A stretch of DNA of 48,882 nt from Candidatus Nitrosocaldus sp. Lineage in GTDB: Archaea > Thermoproteota > Nitrososphaeria > Nitrososphaerales > Nitrosocaldaceae. A program made the translations under genes and the position numbers. The stretch is from the NCBI GenBank assembly GCA_025054855.1, contig JANWZS010000011.1, positions 13,004 to 61,885 of the forward strand, written 5' to 3'. This document shows positions 32,611-41,280 of this stretch, in pieces. The notes below the pieces were generated by a model. That model worked only from the letters and a program-made list of their open reading frames with translations, had not been told where the DNA came from and made no database searches. The first letter of the stretch is position 1. The number at the start of each line of letters is the position of its first letter.

Positions 32611-32650
32611 CTGGCATGGGAGAGATGCATCCATGCTCTTCCCATGCCAG
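32611..32650. promoter_or_regulatory. Inverted repeat 2 flanking the metE start
   Basis: CTGGCATGGG (32611-32620) and CCCATGCCAG (32641-32650) are exact reverse complements around the metE start. They share the half-site TGCCAG with repeat 1, so four half-sites occur in 74 bp. The metE TATA (TTTATT near 32604) lies between the two repeats. Confidence 0.65.
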
Positions 32651-33634
32651 GAGATAGGCTCGCTCAAGAAGCCATCATGGCTACTCGACTACGTCAAGCA
32701 CAACGGGGTAAGTGAGGAGGATAAGGAGAGGGCCAGGAACGATGCTGCCTATCTGAACATAAGGCTGCTCGAGGATGCAGGGCTTGATATAGTGTACGAT
32801 GGGGAGGTGAGGAGGGTCGAGATGTACGAGTATCCCATAAGGCATGCAAAGGGGTTCATATTCGCTGGGGAGGTTAGGAGCTTCGATAACAGGTACTACA
32901 AGAAGGCTAGGTGTGTGACGAAGGTAGCGCTGAAGAGCAACTACCACCTCAACGAGTTCCTCTTCGTCAGGGCGAACGCAAGGAGGGATGTGAAGGTACC
33001 CATAACTGGGCCATACACCCTTGCTGACTGGTCATACAACGAGTTCTACAGCAGCAAGGAGGAGTTCGTGATGGATATTGCAAGGGAGATGATAAGGCCG
33101 CTCATACAGGAACTTGTGAGGCATGGCGCAAGGATCATCCAGATAGATGAGCCTGCGATGACCACCCATCCAGCGGAGATGAGGATAGCTGTAGATGCAA
33201 TAAACGAGTGCACAAGGGGAATAGATGCAAAGTTCGTAGTGCATATATGCTATAGCGGGAATGAGTATAGAGCACTGATACCCTATGCGATGGAGATAGA
33301 TGCTCACCAGTTCGCACTGGAGTTCGCCAACAGGGATACATGGAACCTCGGCCTCGATGATGACTCGAGGAGGGGCTACAGGGTACTCAGGGAGTTCAAG
33401 GAGTACGGCTACAGCAAGGAGATCGGTTTAGGGGTTATAGATGTGCATGTAGACGATATTGAGAGCCCAGAGCTGGTCAGGGATAGGATAGTCTATGCAG
33501 CGAACCTGCTCGGTGCAGAGAGTATATACGTGAACCCTGACTGCGGGTTAAGGACCAGGAGCAGGAGCATCGCTGTAGAGAAGTTGAGGGTGATGGTCAA
33601 GGGTACGGAGCTTGCAAGGAAGGAGTTTGAGTGA
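32633..33634 (+). CDS. metE: Methionine synthase, cobalamin-independent type, C-terminal (catalytic) form
   Basis: 333 residues, the length of the archaeal core-MetE, which has only the C-terminal half of bacterial MetE. Zinc/homocysteine ligands are visible: His204 and Cys206 (FVVHICYSGN), Glu230 (FALEFANRD) and Cys304 (NPDCGLRTR). Other motifs: QIDEPAMTTHP and GLGVIDVHVDDIESPE. It methylates homocysteine to methionine; in archaea the methyl donor is thought to be a corrinoid protein or methylcobalamin. Leaderless start at 32633. Together with ahcY and metG further on it covers the methionine cycle. The inverted repeats around the start suggest direct repression. Confidence 0.87.
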   Translation: MLFPCQEIGSLKKPSWLLDYVKHNGVSEEDKERARNDAAYLNIRLLEDAGLDIVYDGEVRRVEMYEYPIRHAKGFIFAGEVRSFDNRYYKKARCVTKVALKSNYHLNEFLFVRANARRDVKVPITGPYTLADWSYNEFYSSKEEFVMDIAREMIRPLIQELVRHGARIIQIDEPAMTTHPAEMRIAVDAINECTRGIDAKFVVHICYSGNEYRALIPYAMEIDAHQFALEFANRDTWNLGLDDDSRRGYRVLREFKEYGYSKEIGLGVIDVHVDDIESPELVRDRIVYAANLLGAESIYVNPDCGLRTRSRSIAVEKLRVMVKGTELARKEFE

Positions 33635-33659
33635 GTGAGTGAGTGAGTGAGTGAGTGAT
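33630..33659. repeat. (GAGT)n repeat at metE stop codon
   Basis: About seven GAGT units; the metE stop TGA is part of the first unit. The 258 nt that follow hold no gene that I can support. Confidence 0.9.
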
Positions 33660-33917
33660 GTGGACAGTGTGTAGATGAATCGATGTATGAATCATGAGGA
33701 AGCATAATAAGGCAATATCATCTCCCAGTCGTTTAGTTTGGTATAGTATAATGCTCAGGAGACCATCGTGTACTGCATCATCGCTCGCCATGCTCTGCTA
33801 CCCCAGGTCTCATCATCGCTACTACTAGTATGCTCAAGCCATTAATCAACCATTCTACACTGATGATGGCCATCATTAATAATACATCATTTATTATTAA
33901 TATACTATAATCCATCC

Positions 33918-34319
33918 ATGACAACATACGTTGCGGTCCCCCAGGCGGTGGTGGATGCGATAAGGCATATGATAAGGCAGATGGGCGAGGAGGATACGGA
34001 TTACCAGAGTATAAGCACTGCATCCAGCATCCTCGCACTCGTTAGGTTCCTTCTGGTCAGGAACAACATGCTCACCTGCAGGCACAGCATAGCCGTGGAT
34101 AGCATATGGCATGCACACTGCAAGGGCTGCGGTGCACTCTTCAGGAGGAAGGGCAGGGATGATGCATGGCATGATAGGGATGTGCTTGTGTATGGCAGGT
34201 TACTCGAGATGCTGGGCCTGATAAGCTCAAGGGAGATCAGTGAGGCTAGGGCCAAGGTCAGTGGAGAGCATGATCATCTAGCGTATCCAGAGGATGGATC
34301 ATCGCAAGTGCACTCATGA
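33918..34319 (+). CDS. Hypothetical protein with possible zinc knuckle
   Basis: 133 residues. Helical first half, then CRHSIAVDSIWHAHCKGCGALFRRKG with Cys/His spaced as a possible zinc site (CR.H...H.HC..C), then a helical end. An AT-rich promoter stretch precedes it (33885-33908). No family recognised. It could be a small DNA- or RNA-binding protein. Confidence 0.6.
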   Translation: MTTYVAVPQAVVDAIRHMIRQMGEEDTDYQSISTASSILALVRFLLVRNNMLTCRHSIAVDSIWHAHCKGCGALFRRKGRDDAWHDRDVLVYGRLLEMLGLISSREISEARAKVSGEHDHLAYPEDGSSQVHS

Positions 34320-34364
34320 GCAGATATGATTCTAATAATAATAATACGCATGTAATTTAACCAT

Positions 34365-34679
34365 ATGGGTATCAGATTCACCAGCATAGACGGTAATCCA
34401 TTCTTTGAGGCTTACATGTACATTCAGGCCAATACGAGCGAGTTCGATGCGAGGATCTCAGCACTAGAGTACAACAGCAAGAGGGCAAGGGAGTTCGAGA
34501 GGAGGAAGAAGGCGGCTGCCTGGGCTATCAGAATCAGGAGTATGGCAAGTAACGGTGATAGCAACAATGATAACAGCACCAGTAGTAGTGGCAGGAGTAG
34601 CAGTAGCAGTAGTAGCAGCAGCAGGGGTAGTATGAGCAGAAGAGAGAATTGTAGATGGAGGGTATATGCTGGGAGGTAG
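34365..34679 (+). CDS. Small helical protein with Ser/Asn-rich tail
   Basis: 104 residues: an N-terminal part (IRFTSIDGNPFFEAYMYIQ), a basic coiled coil (ISALEYNSKRAREFERRKKAAAW), then a run of Asn, Ser, Gly and Thr encoded by AGT/AGC/GGT repeats (65-90) and a basic end. Low-complexity growth by triplet repeats is evident. Function unknown; it lies 45 nt behind the preceding gene. Confidence 0.5.
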   Translation: MGIRFTSIDGNPFFEAYMYIQANTSEFDARISALEYNSKRAREFERRKKAAAWAIRIRSMASNGDSNNDNSTSSSGRSSSSSSSSSRGSMSRRENCRWRVYAGR

Positions 34680-34687
34680 ACCAGTAC

Positions 34688-34727
34688 CATCACTTCCTTC
34701 CCACTTCCTTCCCACTTCCTCCCTTAC
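34688..34727. repeat. CACTTCCTTCC tandem repeat after a stop codon
   Basis: Three imperfect copies of an 11-12 nt pyrimidine unit directly behind the previous gene; a T/C-rich tract like this may also end transcription. Confidence 0.7.
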
Positions 34728-34779
34728 CTACTTCTTCAAGACTGCCATACAATAATTATGTATGATTGCATAATTGATT

Positions 34780-35007
34780 ATGTGTATGAAGGAGCATATA
34801 GCAACTGTACCAAGATCACAACTGGTAAGATGGAACAACGCACTACTCCATCTACAATCTATACTGAGATACCTTGCGAGAGCATCATCTGATCCACGTA
34901 CAAGCATGCTCATCAACGATGCCCTCTCTTGGACATCGTACCTCTGCTCCGATATGCAGAACAGGATAATGGAGTGCAACAGATTCTACGATGGGATAAG
35001 CAGATGA
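34780..35007 (+). CDS. Small helical protein, first of a coupled pair
   Basis: 75 residues from ATG 34780 (34786 also possible), helical: LVRWNNALLHLQSILRYLARASSDPRTSMLINDALSWTSYLC... Its stop overlaps the next start (ATGA), so both are translated together. A TATA-like AATAATTATG lies about 29 nt before 34780. Pairs of such short coupled genes include toxin-antitoxin loci, but no known toxin motif is seen. Confidence 0.45.
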   Translation: MCMKEHIATVPRSQLVRWNNALLHLQSILRYLARASSDPRTSMLINDALSWTSYLCSDMQNRIMECNRFYDGISR

Positions 35008-35234
35008 TCATAAGATGGGTGGGTGTGGCCATGTGCTGTAGGAAGAGGTGTGGTGCAAAGTACTCCTACATAGATATCAGGATGGCAATACTCAAGCATG
35101 ATATCAGGAGAGCAGCAAGGGCGTGCAGCGTTACTGACTCGATGAGCACTCTTGCATGCCTGGATCGATTGGTTAATGATATTAACATTCCTGACAGGTT
35201 ATCCCATGCAAGTAACCTAACTAGGCATGTATAA
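35004..35234 (+). CDS. Small basic protein, second of a coupled pair
   Basis: 76 residues, starting in the ATGA overlap. Basic and cysteine-containing (VAMCCRKRCGAKYSYIDIRMAILKHDIRRAARAC), ending in helices. No family recognised. The 195 nt after it hold no supported gene. Confidence 0.45.
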   Translation: MIIRWVGVAMCCRKRCGAKYSYIDIRMAILKHDIRRAARACSVTDSMSTLACLDRLVNDINIPDRLSHASNLTRHV

Positions 35235-35429
35235 CTGGGTATAATGGTTCATTGCCTTAGAATACTAACTACTGCAATTGCTACTGCCACTGCCTGAACT
35301 ACTGATTGATACGCCATTGCAGCAGTAGCTGTAGAGGCGTGAACTGGATTGTGCAACTTACCCTGCAAGTAGAGCGATTATACACATCCGTATAAATGAA
35401 TAACATACTGCGCCTATCTACCTATCGGT

Positions 35430-35768
35430 CTATCCCTTCGGCTTGCTCGGCATGCTCTTGACTATCTCCGTCAGCTCCCGTACAATGGAATCAACACTCT
35501 CCATGCTAGTCAACGGCCTGACCTCCCTCTCCATGAACGACATGCTGGGGAGGAGGAAGAGTATCCTCTGCAGCTCCTCGTTGCTCTCAACATCCCATAT
35601 GCTTATCCCCCCAGGGGTATCTGCAAATGCGTATGCAGCCTTGAGCTTCCCTGCAGCCTTGTAATCCTCGTACATCCTGAACGTCTGGGCAAGCATCTTC
35701 AACTGTGCAAGCGATACATCCACTGGCTCGAAGTTTATCCTCACCCTGTCTATCACCATGTAGAGCAT
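35430..35768 (-). CDS. Muconolactone-isomerase-like/DUF3303-type small protein
   Basis: 112 residues from ATG 35768 (MLYMVIDRVRINF), about 28 nt behind a TATA-like ACTTATATC; upstream ATGs at 35777 and 35783 would leave the box too close. Ferredoxin-like dimeric alpha/beta barrel pattern: MLYMVIDR, YKAAGKLKAAYAFADTPGGISIWDVESNEELQRILFLLPSMSFMEREVRPL. In this family (MIase-like, Dabb/YCII-related) proteins hold small hydrophobic ligands; the role here is unknown. Confidence 0.7.
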   Translation of the reverse strand: MLYMVIDRVRINFEPVDVSLAQLKMLAQTFRMYEDYKAAGKLKAAYAFADTPGGISIWDVESNEELQRILFLLPSMSFMEREVRPLTSMESVDSIVRELTEIVKSMPSKPKG

Positions 35769-35876
35769 ACCAACCATACACATGTTTATGATATAAGTTT
35801 ATTTATCCGCATACGGATGGTAAGTAAGCTCATCCTACGACAAAGAGATATATATTATTTATAGTGCATCTCCTGT

Positions 35877-36308
35877 ATGCAGAGGCAGGAGCAGGGGAGT
35901 AAGCCCATAAGGATACTTGTGGCCAAACTTGGCCTGGATGGGCATGACAGGGGTGCCCTAGTGCTTGCCAGGGCATTCAGGGATGCTGGCATGGAGGTGA
36001 TATACTCTGGCCTATTCTGCACGCCAGAGCAGGTAGCGAAGATGGCTCTAGATGAGGATGTTGATGCTGTTGCGATGAGCCTACTGAACGGTGCACATCT
36101 CACACTCTTCCCCAGGGTTGCCAGACTGCTGAGGGAGAAGGGCAGGGATGATATACTACTTGTGGGAGGGGGGATAATACCTGAGCAGGATAAGCCCTTG
36201 CTTGAGAAGGAGGGTATACTTGGAAACTTCGGCCCTGGGACACCTCTGAGCAGGATAATAGAGTTCATAAGGGATGAGGTATCGAAGAGGAGAGTGAGAG
36301 GAAGGTAA
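35877..36308 (+). CDS. Methylmalonyl-CoA mutase, small (B12-binding) subunit
   Basis: 143 residues: a stand-alone cobalamin-binding domain with [31 protein letters not shown] (the DxHxxG motif whose His coordinates cobalt), [13 protein letters not shown] (S.L.g motif) and [11 protein letters not shown] (GG motif). It pairs with a separate large subunit, not in this window, to convert succinyl-CoA and methylmalonyl-CoA. In ammonia-oxidising archaea this step belongs to the 3-hydroxypropionate/4-hydroxybutyrate carbon-fixation cycle. Own promoter (TATTTATAG about 25-30 nt upstream). Confidence 0.92.
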   Translation: MQRQEQGSKPIRILVAKLGLDGHDRGALVLARAFRDAGMEVIYSGLFCTPEQVAKMALDEDVDAVAMSLLNGAHLTLFPRVARLLREKGRDDILLVGGGIIPEQDKPLLEKEGILGNFGPGTPLSRIIEFIRDEVSKRRVRGR

Positions 36309-36464
36309 CCACTGGTAGATGGCAAGTGCTGTAGACGTGCACCTCGGCTCAACTCATGCGCCCATCCTTCACTGAGCAGTGCTCATCACGTTCATGCTAT
36401 CTATGCATGCTGGTAGGGTAAGCATAGCACAATTGACTTATAGCTAGCATGATGGAGATACCGT

Positions 36465-36695
36465 ATGGTCGAGGATGCACTCACCGATTCCATGCTCTAT
36501 GCCTTGGCATACATGATGTTCCCCCTACTCACGCTCATAGGCATGGGTGCCTATGCATACTACTCGTTCAAGAGGAGGCTCCGTGCCATAAGGAGGTTCA
36601 TAGACACGCTCGATGATGCGCTATACGATGACAGGATAAGCGAGGATGAGTTCAGGGCTCTCTGGAGTAAGTTCAAGGCAGTGGTCAAGGCATGA
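36465..36695 (+). CDS. Small single-helix membrane protein
   Basis: 76 residues: a membrane helix (MLYALAYMMFPLLTLIGMGAY, about 10-30) and a charged cytoplasmic helix pair (IDTLDDALYDDRISEDEFRALWSKFKAVV) that resembles the short C-terminal SHOCT-like oligomerisation motif. Role unknown. Confidence 0.65.
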   Translation: MVEDALTDSMLYALAYMMFPLLTLIGMGAYAYYSFKRRLRAIRRFIDTLDDALYDDRISEDEFRALWSKFKAVVKA

Positions 36696-36725
36696 TACAC
36701 AAGATTTTTATGCTCATGCTAAGGC

Positions 36726-37196
36726 ATGAACAGTGCTACCTACCATAGCGGTATCAGTTATGGTTCAGATGTAAGGACTACGATGAATCCCTACTATCCC
36801 CCTGATATTTCTATCCACGTAGGGGATGAGTTATCAAGATTCCTGAGGCGATACGGTAGATATATCGCAGATGAGAAGGCACTGAGCTGCATAATCACTA
36901 ACCTAGATACCGTACCAGTAATACAGGCTGTGATAGATGGTGTTGAGAGGAGGAGGGGGTTGAGCGGACTGAAGGGTATGGAGATAAGGGCGAGTGAGGA
37001 TGTTGAGGACCCTGGGGATGTGACGCTCGAGATCGTTTTGCACGTAGAGGAGTATGGGGAGCGTATCAGCAGGGTATGGGATGAACTCTGCGACGCTGCA
37101 GAGAGGGCTGCCAGCAGGAGCGATACACTCACCAAGGTATGTATCGTAATGATACAGGGGCTTCTGAATTGGGTGTATCTGAACACTGGCCCTTGA
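36726..37196 (+). CDS. Hypothetical protein
   Basis: 156 residues. N-terminal part polar and Tyr-rich, then helices and a beta strand pair (DVTLEIVLHVEEYGERISRVWDELCDAAERA). TTTTTATG about 25-30 nt upstream indicates a promoter. Not recognised; shared codon use supports it as a gene. Confidence 0.6.
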   Translation: MNSATYHSGISYGSDVRTTMNPYYPPDISIHVGDELSRFLRRYGRYIADEKALSCIITNLDTVPVIQAVIDGVERRRGLSGLKGMEIRASEDVEDPGDVTLEIVLHVEEYGERISRVWDELCDAAERAASRSDTLTKVCIVMIQGLLNWVYLNTGP

Positions 37197-37284
37197 TGCA
37201 GTAAAGATACCTACAATCGTCACGCTGAATAAAATTAGTGGGCAAACAAATAGGCAGATGGGCATGGTCTATATGCCATCATCA

Positions 37285-38319
37285 TCACTCCTTCCATATC
37301 ATAGCCCTTATCCTCTTCCCGACCCTCTCTATCTCATGCCCCTCGAGTGCCCTCATATACTTACCGAAGGAGTCCTTGCCCTCCCTGGTGTATGCATTGA
37401 CCCACTCCTCTGCAAACTTGCCCTGCTGTATATCCTTGAGCACATCCCTCATCCTTGCCTTCACACTTGCATCTATTACATAAGGTCCTCTCGTTAGCCC
37501 TCCATACCTTGCAGTCTCACTCACCCTCTCATACATCCCAGTTATCCCGTAGCGCTGGATCAGATCGACTATGAGCTTCAGTTCATGTAGGCACTCAAAG
37601 TACGCAACCTCTGGCCTGTACCCTGCCTCAACCAGGGTCTCGAATGCAGCGAGTATGAGCGAGTGTGCCCCTCCGCATAGATTCACCTGCTCCCCGAACC
37701 AATCTGTCTCCACCTCCTCCTTGAACGTAGTCTCTATAACCCCTGCCCTAGTACATCCTATACCCTTTGCCACTGCTAGGCATCGCTCCCATGCCCTCTC
37801 CGTAGCATCCTGCTCCACCGCCACCAGTGCTGGTGTACCAAAGTTCTCAAGGTAGAGTTCTCTCAGCCTCTGCCCTGGTGCCTTTGGTGCAACCATGAAC
37901 ACATCCACATCCCTTGGTGGCACTATCCACCTCCAGTGTATGGCAGCGCCGTGTGCGAAGCAGAGTGCCTTGCCACCCTTCAGATAAGGCTCTATCTCCT
38001 CCCTGTACACCCTAGCCTGCTCCATATCTGGGATGAGGACCATGATTATATCTGAGGCCTTGACAGCCTCGCTCACGGATCTCACATCATGCCCATCCTT
38101 CACAGCCTGCTCGTAACTCCTGCCCTTCCTCACTCCTACTATGACCCTTATGCCAGAGTCCCTCAGGTTGTTAGCCTGTGCATTACCCTGTATGCCATAG
38201 CCCAGAACCGCTACGGTCTCCCTCCTTATAGGGTCAAGTGATACCTGCTCATCTGTCCACTGCCTTGTTACCCTGCTGGATGGTGCTGTTGCTGTAGTAG
38301 TGCCTGTAGCCTTTGCCAT
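37285..38319 (-). CDS. ilvC: Ketol-acid reductoisomerase
   Basis: 344 residues from ATG 38319, about 25-34 nt behind TTTATTAAT (upstream ATGs at 38325 and 38334 are possible). Rossmann motif AVLGYGIQGNAQANNLRDSG; catalytic His in FAHGAAIHW; metal ligands Asp and Glu in VETDWFGEQVNLCGG and Glu in the knotted C-terminal domain (ELKLIVDLIQRYG, VSETARYGG). It carries out isomerisation and NAD(P)H reduction of acetolactate in valine/leucine/isoleucine synthesis. Class I length. No neighbouring ilv genes in view. Confidence 0.93.
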   Translation of the reverse strand: MAKATGTTTATAPSSRVTRQWTDEQVSLDPIRRETVAVLGYGIQGNAQANNLRDSGIRVIVGVRKGRSYEQAVKDGHDVRSVSEAVKASDIIMVLIPDMEQARVYREEIEPYLKGGKALCFAHGAAIHWRWIVPPRDVDVFMVAPKAPGQRLRELYLENFGTPALVAVEQDATERAWERCLAVAKGIGCTRAGVIETTFKEEVETDWFGEQVNLCGGAHSLILAAFETLVEAGYRPEVAYFECLHELKLIVDLIQRYGITGMYERVSETARYGGLTRGPYVIDASVKARMRDVLKDIQQGKFAEEWVNAYTREGKDSFGKYMRALEGHEIERVGKRIRAMIWKE

Positions 38320-38440
38320 GTCCATAGCATACAAGTAGAGCCTATTAATAAATTGCTTATAGCAGCACTGCTACGATCATTCATAGATGGCCTGAAAGAA
38401 TTCAAGGAAGGTAGTAGGAGTTCTGCTGTGGATACCTTGA

Positions 38441-39834
38441 ATGAAATCCAGCAGTGGTAACGTGAGGCTTGAGTTTGAGGGTCTTGGCCCAATAGTTAAG
38501 GGCAGTGTTGAGGTTAAGCCGTTAACAGTGTTCATAGGCCCGAATGGCTCTGGCAAGTCATACACTGCTATGTTGCTCTATGCGTTGTACAAGGGCATGA
38601 GAAGGGAATATTTCACTTACAGTATTCAGGATTTGGAGAGAGATTAGAGAATTGGTAAACCTAGGAGTAAGAAGGATTACTACAGATACATATACTGTAA
38701 GTGGAAGAGAACCCTGAAAGATGACGTGCGTGAGGGTCTAGTAACCGTGTTTGGCGGTATAGACCATATAATGAATGTTAATAGAGTATCAACAGGTTAT
38801 ATCGAATACAGCATAACTGTGAGAGATGGTAAGATAATAGTAGAACTGCCTGAGGAGCATAATTTTTTATCATTAATAGAAAAGTATATGCGATTAGAGG
38901 AGACAGGGAGGGAATTCATCACAAGATTCGCAAAAGAACTTGATGAGGAGTTGGCTAAAGAAATATTATTCTAATCCATTCTACTGAGAGAACATCTTCT
39001 TCGTAGAGTATTACTTCGTCATAGATCACATGCCTGCTGCACGTTCTGGTCTAATGCAAGCACACAGGATAATAGCAAGCAAGATAAGAGTCTGCACCTA
39101 GATTACCTCTATCTCATGAAGAGATACCAAGACTCACTGGCGTAGCAGCCGATTTCATATCAAAGCTCATATCAATACCAGATAGATCGATACCCATAGA
39201 GGTTGCTAGGCGTATGGACAAGGCTAGATATGAGAGGTTTCATAATATAATAGACCTGCTTGAAAGCCAGATCCTTGAAGGCATCATAGATACCGATGTT
39301 AAGGATAGGAAGGGTATAGTAACAGAGTTCATGTACAAGAACAAGAGATTCAATCTATCATTGCCAGTTGTAAGGGCAGCATCTGGCATAGCAGAACTTG
39401 CTCCCCTAGCACTCTACCTTAAGTATGTAGTTAGACCGAATAGCCTACTCATACTTGAGGAGCCTGAAGCCCATCTGCATCCAGAACTGCAGAGGAAGAT
39501 GGCAAGAGTACTGGCAATGCTTGCTAGAAGCGGTGTAAGAGTGCTGGTGACGACTCATAGCGATCTACTCCTTGAGGAGTTCAACATACCCATGCGTCTT
39601 AACAATATAAGCAGGGAGAAGAGGAGAGGACTGGGCTATGGGGAGGATGAGTATCTGAATGTTAGTGATGTTGCTGTCTACCTATTCAAGTATGATGAGA
39701 ATAAGCAGGGTTACATAACTGAGGAGTTGAGGATAACTGAGGATGAAGGTATACCAGAGGAGGATCTTACCAAGGTAGCATTTGAGATGGGAGAGACTCA
39801 CGCAAGGATAAGCCATATAGCTGAAGGTAAATGA
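38441..39834 (+). pseudogene. Broken AAA ATPase (AAA_15/OLD-like), multiple frameshifts
   Basis: Fragments of one ATPase appear in order. 38441-38647 has the N-terminus and Walker A (IGPNGSGKSYT). After a stop near 38647 a second frame gives EIRELVNLGVRRITT; a third (from 38726) gives VFGGIDHIMNVNRV...; a stop near 38974 is followed by YYFVIDHMPAARSGLMQA, the conserved PAARSG motif, in yet another frame. 39214-39834 is intact again, with Walker B LLILEEPEAHLHPE and the TTHSDLLLEEF switch. At least three to four frame changes break it. Such ATPases drive nuclease or abortive-infection defence systems; here an intact partner gene follows. If these are read errors rather than decay, the gene would be whole. 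Confidence 0.8.
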
Positions 39835-40226
39835 CGAGTAGTGCAGAAGTATACATACTTGAAGATCCTAACTCTGATGATTACAGGCATGTGAAGCAGA
39901 TGTGTGAGAAGATGCTGATGCGAGCAGGGATGAGGTATGTTGTACATGATTATGGTAGCAAGCCAGAGTTGAAGGATATAGGCACACAAACCCATTGTGG
40001 TGCATTGATAGTAGTAGTGGATGGTATACTTCACATATTCGTCGAGATGACTAGAAAGGTAAGGTCCGTTCAGAAGATGGGTAAGTTCGAACCTACGATA
40101 GAGTTCTTCAGACAACGCTTGAGTAACATCACCAGTGATACCACAATAAAGGTGCTACACTACACTAATACAGATTCCAGCACTGCTAGGTTGATAAAAT
40201 TGCTCCGGGGAGGATTGTACCTATGA
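39831..40226 (+). CDS. Partner protein of the broken AAA ATPase
   Basis: 131 residues; its ATG overlaps the stop of the ATPase gene (ATGA), so both formed one operon. Alpha/beta with VYILEDPNSDDYRHVKQMCEK, THCGALIVVVDGILHIFVEMTRKVRS and KVLHYTNTDSSTARLIKLL. It looks intact although the ATPase is broken. I do not recognise it as a known nuclease (no clear DEK or HNH set). It may be the effector or accessory part of a defence-like pair. Confidence 0.6.
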   Translation: MTSSAEVYILEDPNSDDYRHVKQMCEKMLMRAGMRYVVHDYGSKPELKDIGTQTHCGALIVVVDGILHIFVEMTRKVRSVQKMGKFEPTIEFFRQRLSNITSDTTIKVLHYTNTDSSTARLIKLLRGGLYL

Positions 40227-40258
40227 GCTGTCAAGAGCAACTGATAGCAAAGTTAAGA

Positions 40259-40387
40259 TCATACAATTATCCTGTTTGAGCATCTCAGGCATTCAAGCAC
40301 AACCATACCATCACCTTGATTGGCGACTATCCTGAACTTCCTACCAGCGCATACAGGGCATACAGGGCACGCCCTAACCCTATCCAC
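40259..40387 (-). CDS. Tiny zinc-ribbon protein
   Basis: 42 residues from a GTG at 40387. Two CxxC knuckles: RACPVCPVCAGRKFRIV and LECLRCSNRIIV, about 19 residues apart, the layout of a zinc ribbon. It lies 25 nt behind nadM on the same strand, so it is probably in the same transcript. A 9-nt DNA duplication (TGCCCTGTA twice) made the extra Cys-Pro-Val. Confidence 0.55.
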   Translation of the reverse strand: MDRVRACPVCPVCAGRKFRIVANQGDGMVVLECLRCSNRIIV

Positions 40388-40412
40388 AGCGTTGTATACG
40401 TATAGCCATTAA

Positions 40413-40958
40413 TTACCATTCCTGAGGCCTGCTCTCTGCCCTCGCTATTATCCTCATCCTACTTACACCATCTATCTCATCTATTATCCTGGCTACTGCC
40501 CTAGGTACAAGATGCCTCCACTCCCTACCCTCGACCATGAGAGCCCTTATCCTGCTAGCACTGTACTCATCCCTCCTGTACAGCACTGGTGCCTTGACCC
40601 TGATCCCCTCTCTAGATAGGAGCATGGATACGTACTCATTCCCAGTGTACACCACATGGAATGGGGGTAGGTAAGATCTTATGTGCGCATACCACCTTGC
40701 ATTGTTCTCATCATTCTGCACCGCAAGGACGTAGCACCTCTCGAGCATGCTCCTCCCATCCATAGGCTCATCCCTCAACGCCTCATGTATCATCCACACC
40801 CTCTCGCCAGCAGTGAACGGATCCTTGTCAAGGTAGTTGAACTGCGCACTCGTAACAGCTATTATCAGTTCATCACTCTCCCTCAGGGCCTCCCTGGCAA
40901 GCATAAGGTGCCCGTTGTGGAATGGCTGGAACCTGCCTATGATTAGTGCTCTCTGCAT
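40413..40958 (-). CDS. nadM: Nicotinamide-nucleotide adenylyltransferase, archaeal type
   Basis: 181 residues from ATG 40958 (MQRALIIGRFQPFHNGH). GRFQPFHNGH contains the nucleotidyltransferase (H/T)xGH site; SAQFNYLDKDPFTAGERVWMI and RRDEYSASRIRALMVEGREW (SxxxxR motif) are archaeal NadM features. It joins ATP and nicotinamide (or nicotinic acid) mononucleotide to make NAD. The longer open frame upstream lacks homology and would overlap the divergent gene region. With the nicotinate phosphoribosyltransferase at 46736 it makes up a NAD salvage route. Confidence 0.93.
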   Translation of the reverse strand: MQRALIIGRFQPFHNGHLMLAREALRESDELIIAVTSAQFNYLDKDPFTAGERVWMIHEALRDEPMDGRSMLERCYVLAVQNDENNARWYAHIRSYLPPFHVVYTGNEYVSMLLSREGIRVKAPVLYRRDEYSASRIRALMVEGREWRHLVPRAVARIIDEIDGVSRMRIIARAESRPQEW

Positions 40959-41014
40959 ACATAACTGAATGGATGGAGGATACAAATTCATTACCCCTTG
41001 CACTGTAGCCATAC

Positions 41015-41176
41015 ATGCTAGTGAGGTGCAACATCTGCAATATTGATGTAGATGAGAGGATGGTTGAGGAGCATGTGATCAGTGCTGAGCATATCAGCAA
41101 CCTGGAGAGGGTGAAGGGTATGATGAAGGATAAGGTTTACGATGAGGACTCTATGAGGCTTGGGATAGATGCCTGA
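41015..41176 (+). CDS. Small C2H2-type zinc protein
   Basis: 53 residues: C5-x2-C8-x11-H20-x5-H26 in VRCNICNIDVDERMVEEHVISAEH, followed by a charged helix. Divergent from nadM. Such tiny C2H2 proteins recur in thaumarchaea; function unknown. Confidence 0.65.
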   Translation: MLVRCNICNIDVDERMVEEHVISAEHISNLERVKGMMKDKVYDEDSMRLGIDA

Positions 41177-41280
41177 TACCGCATACATATGCTCTGGAAG
41201 ATGTTATGGGTTTCAATAAGCACGGGACCAACACAGGATACGCCTTTTATCCTGCCCAGAGGCTATATACAGTGGTTGGG

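Noticed and set aside
35766-35830. TAAATA before the muconolactone-isomerase-like gene as another copy of the viral motif
   Set aside because: The hexamer is far from the start and a conventional box (ACTTATATC) lies at about 28 nt from ATG 35768, so it is a host promoter.
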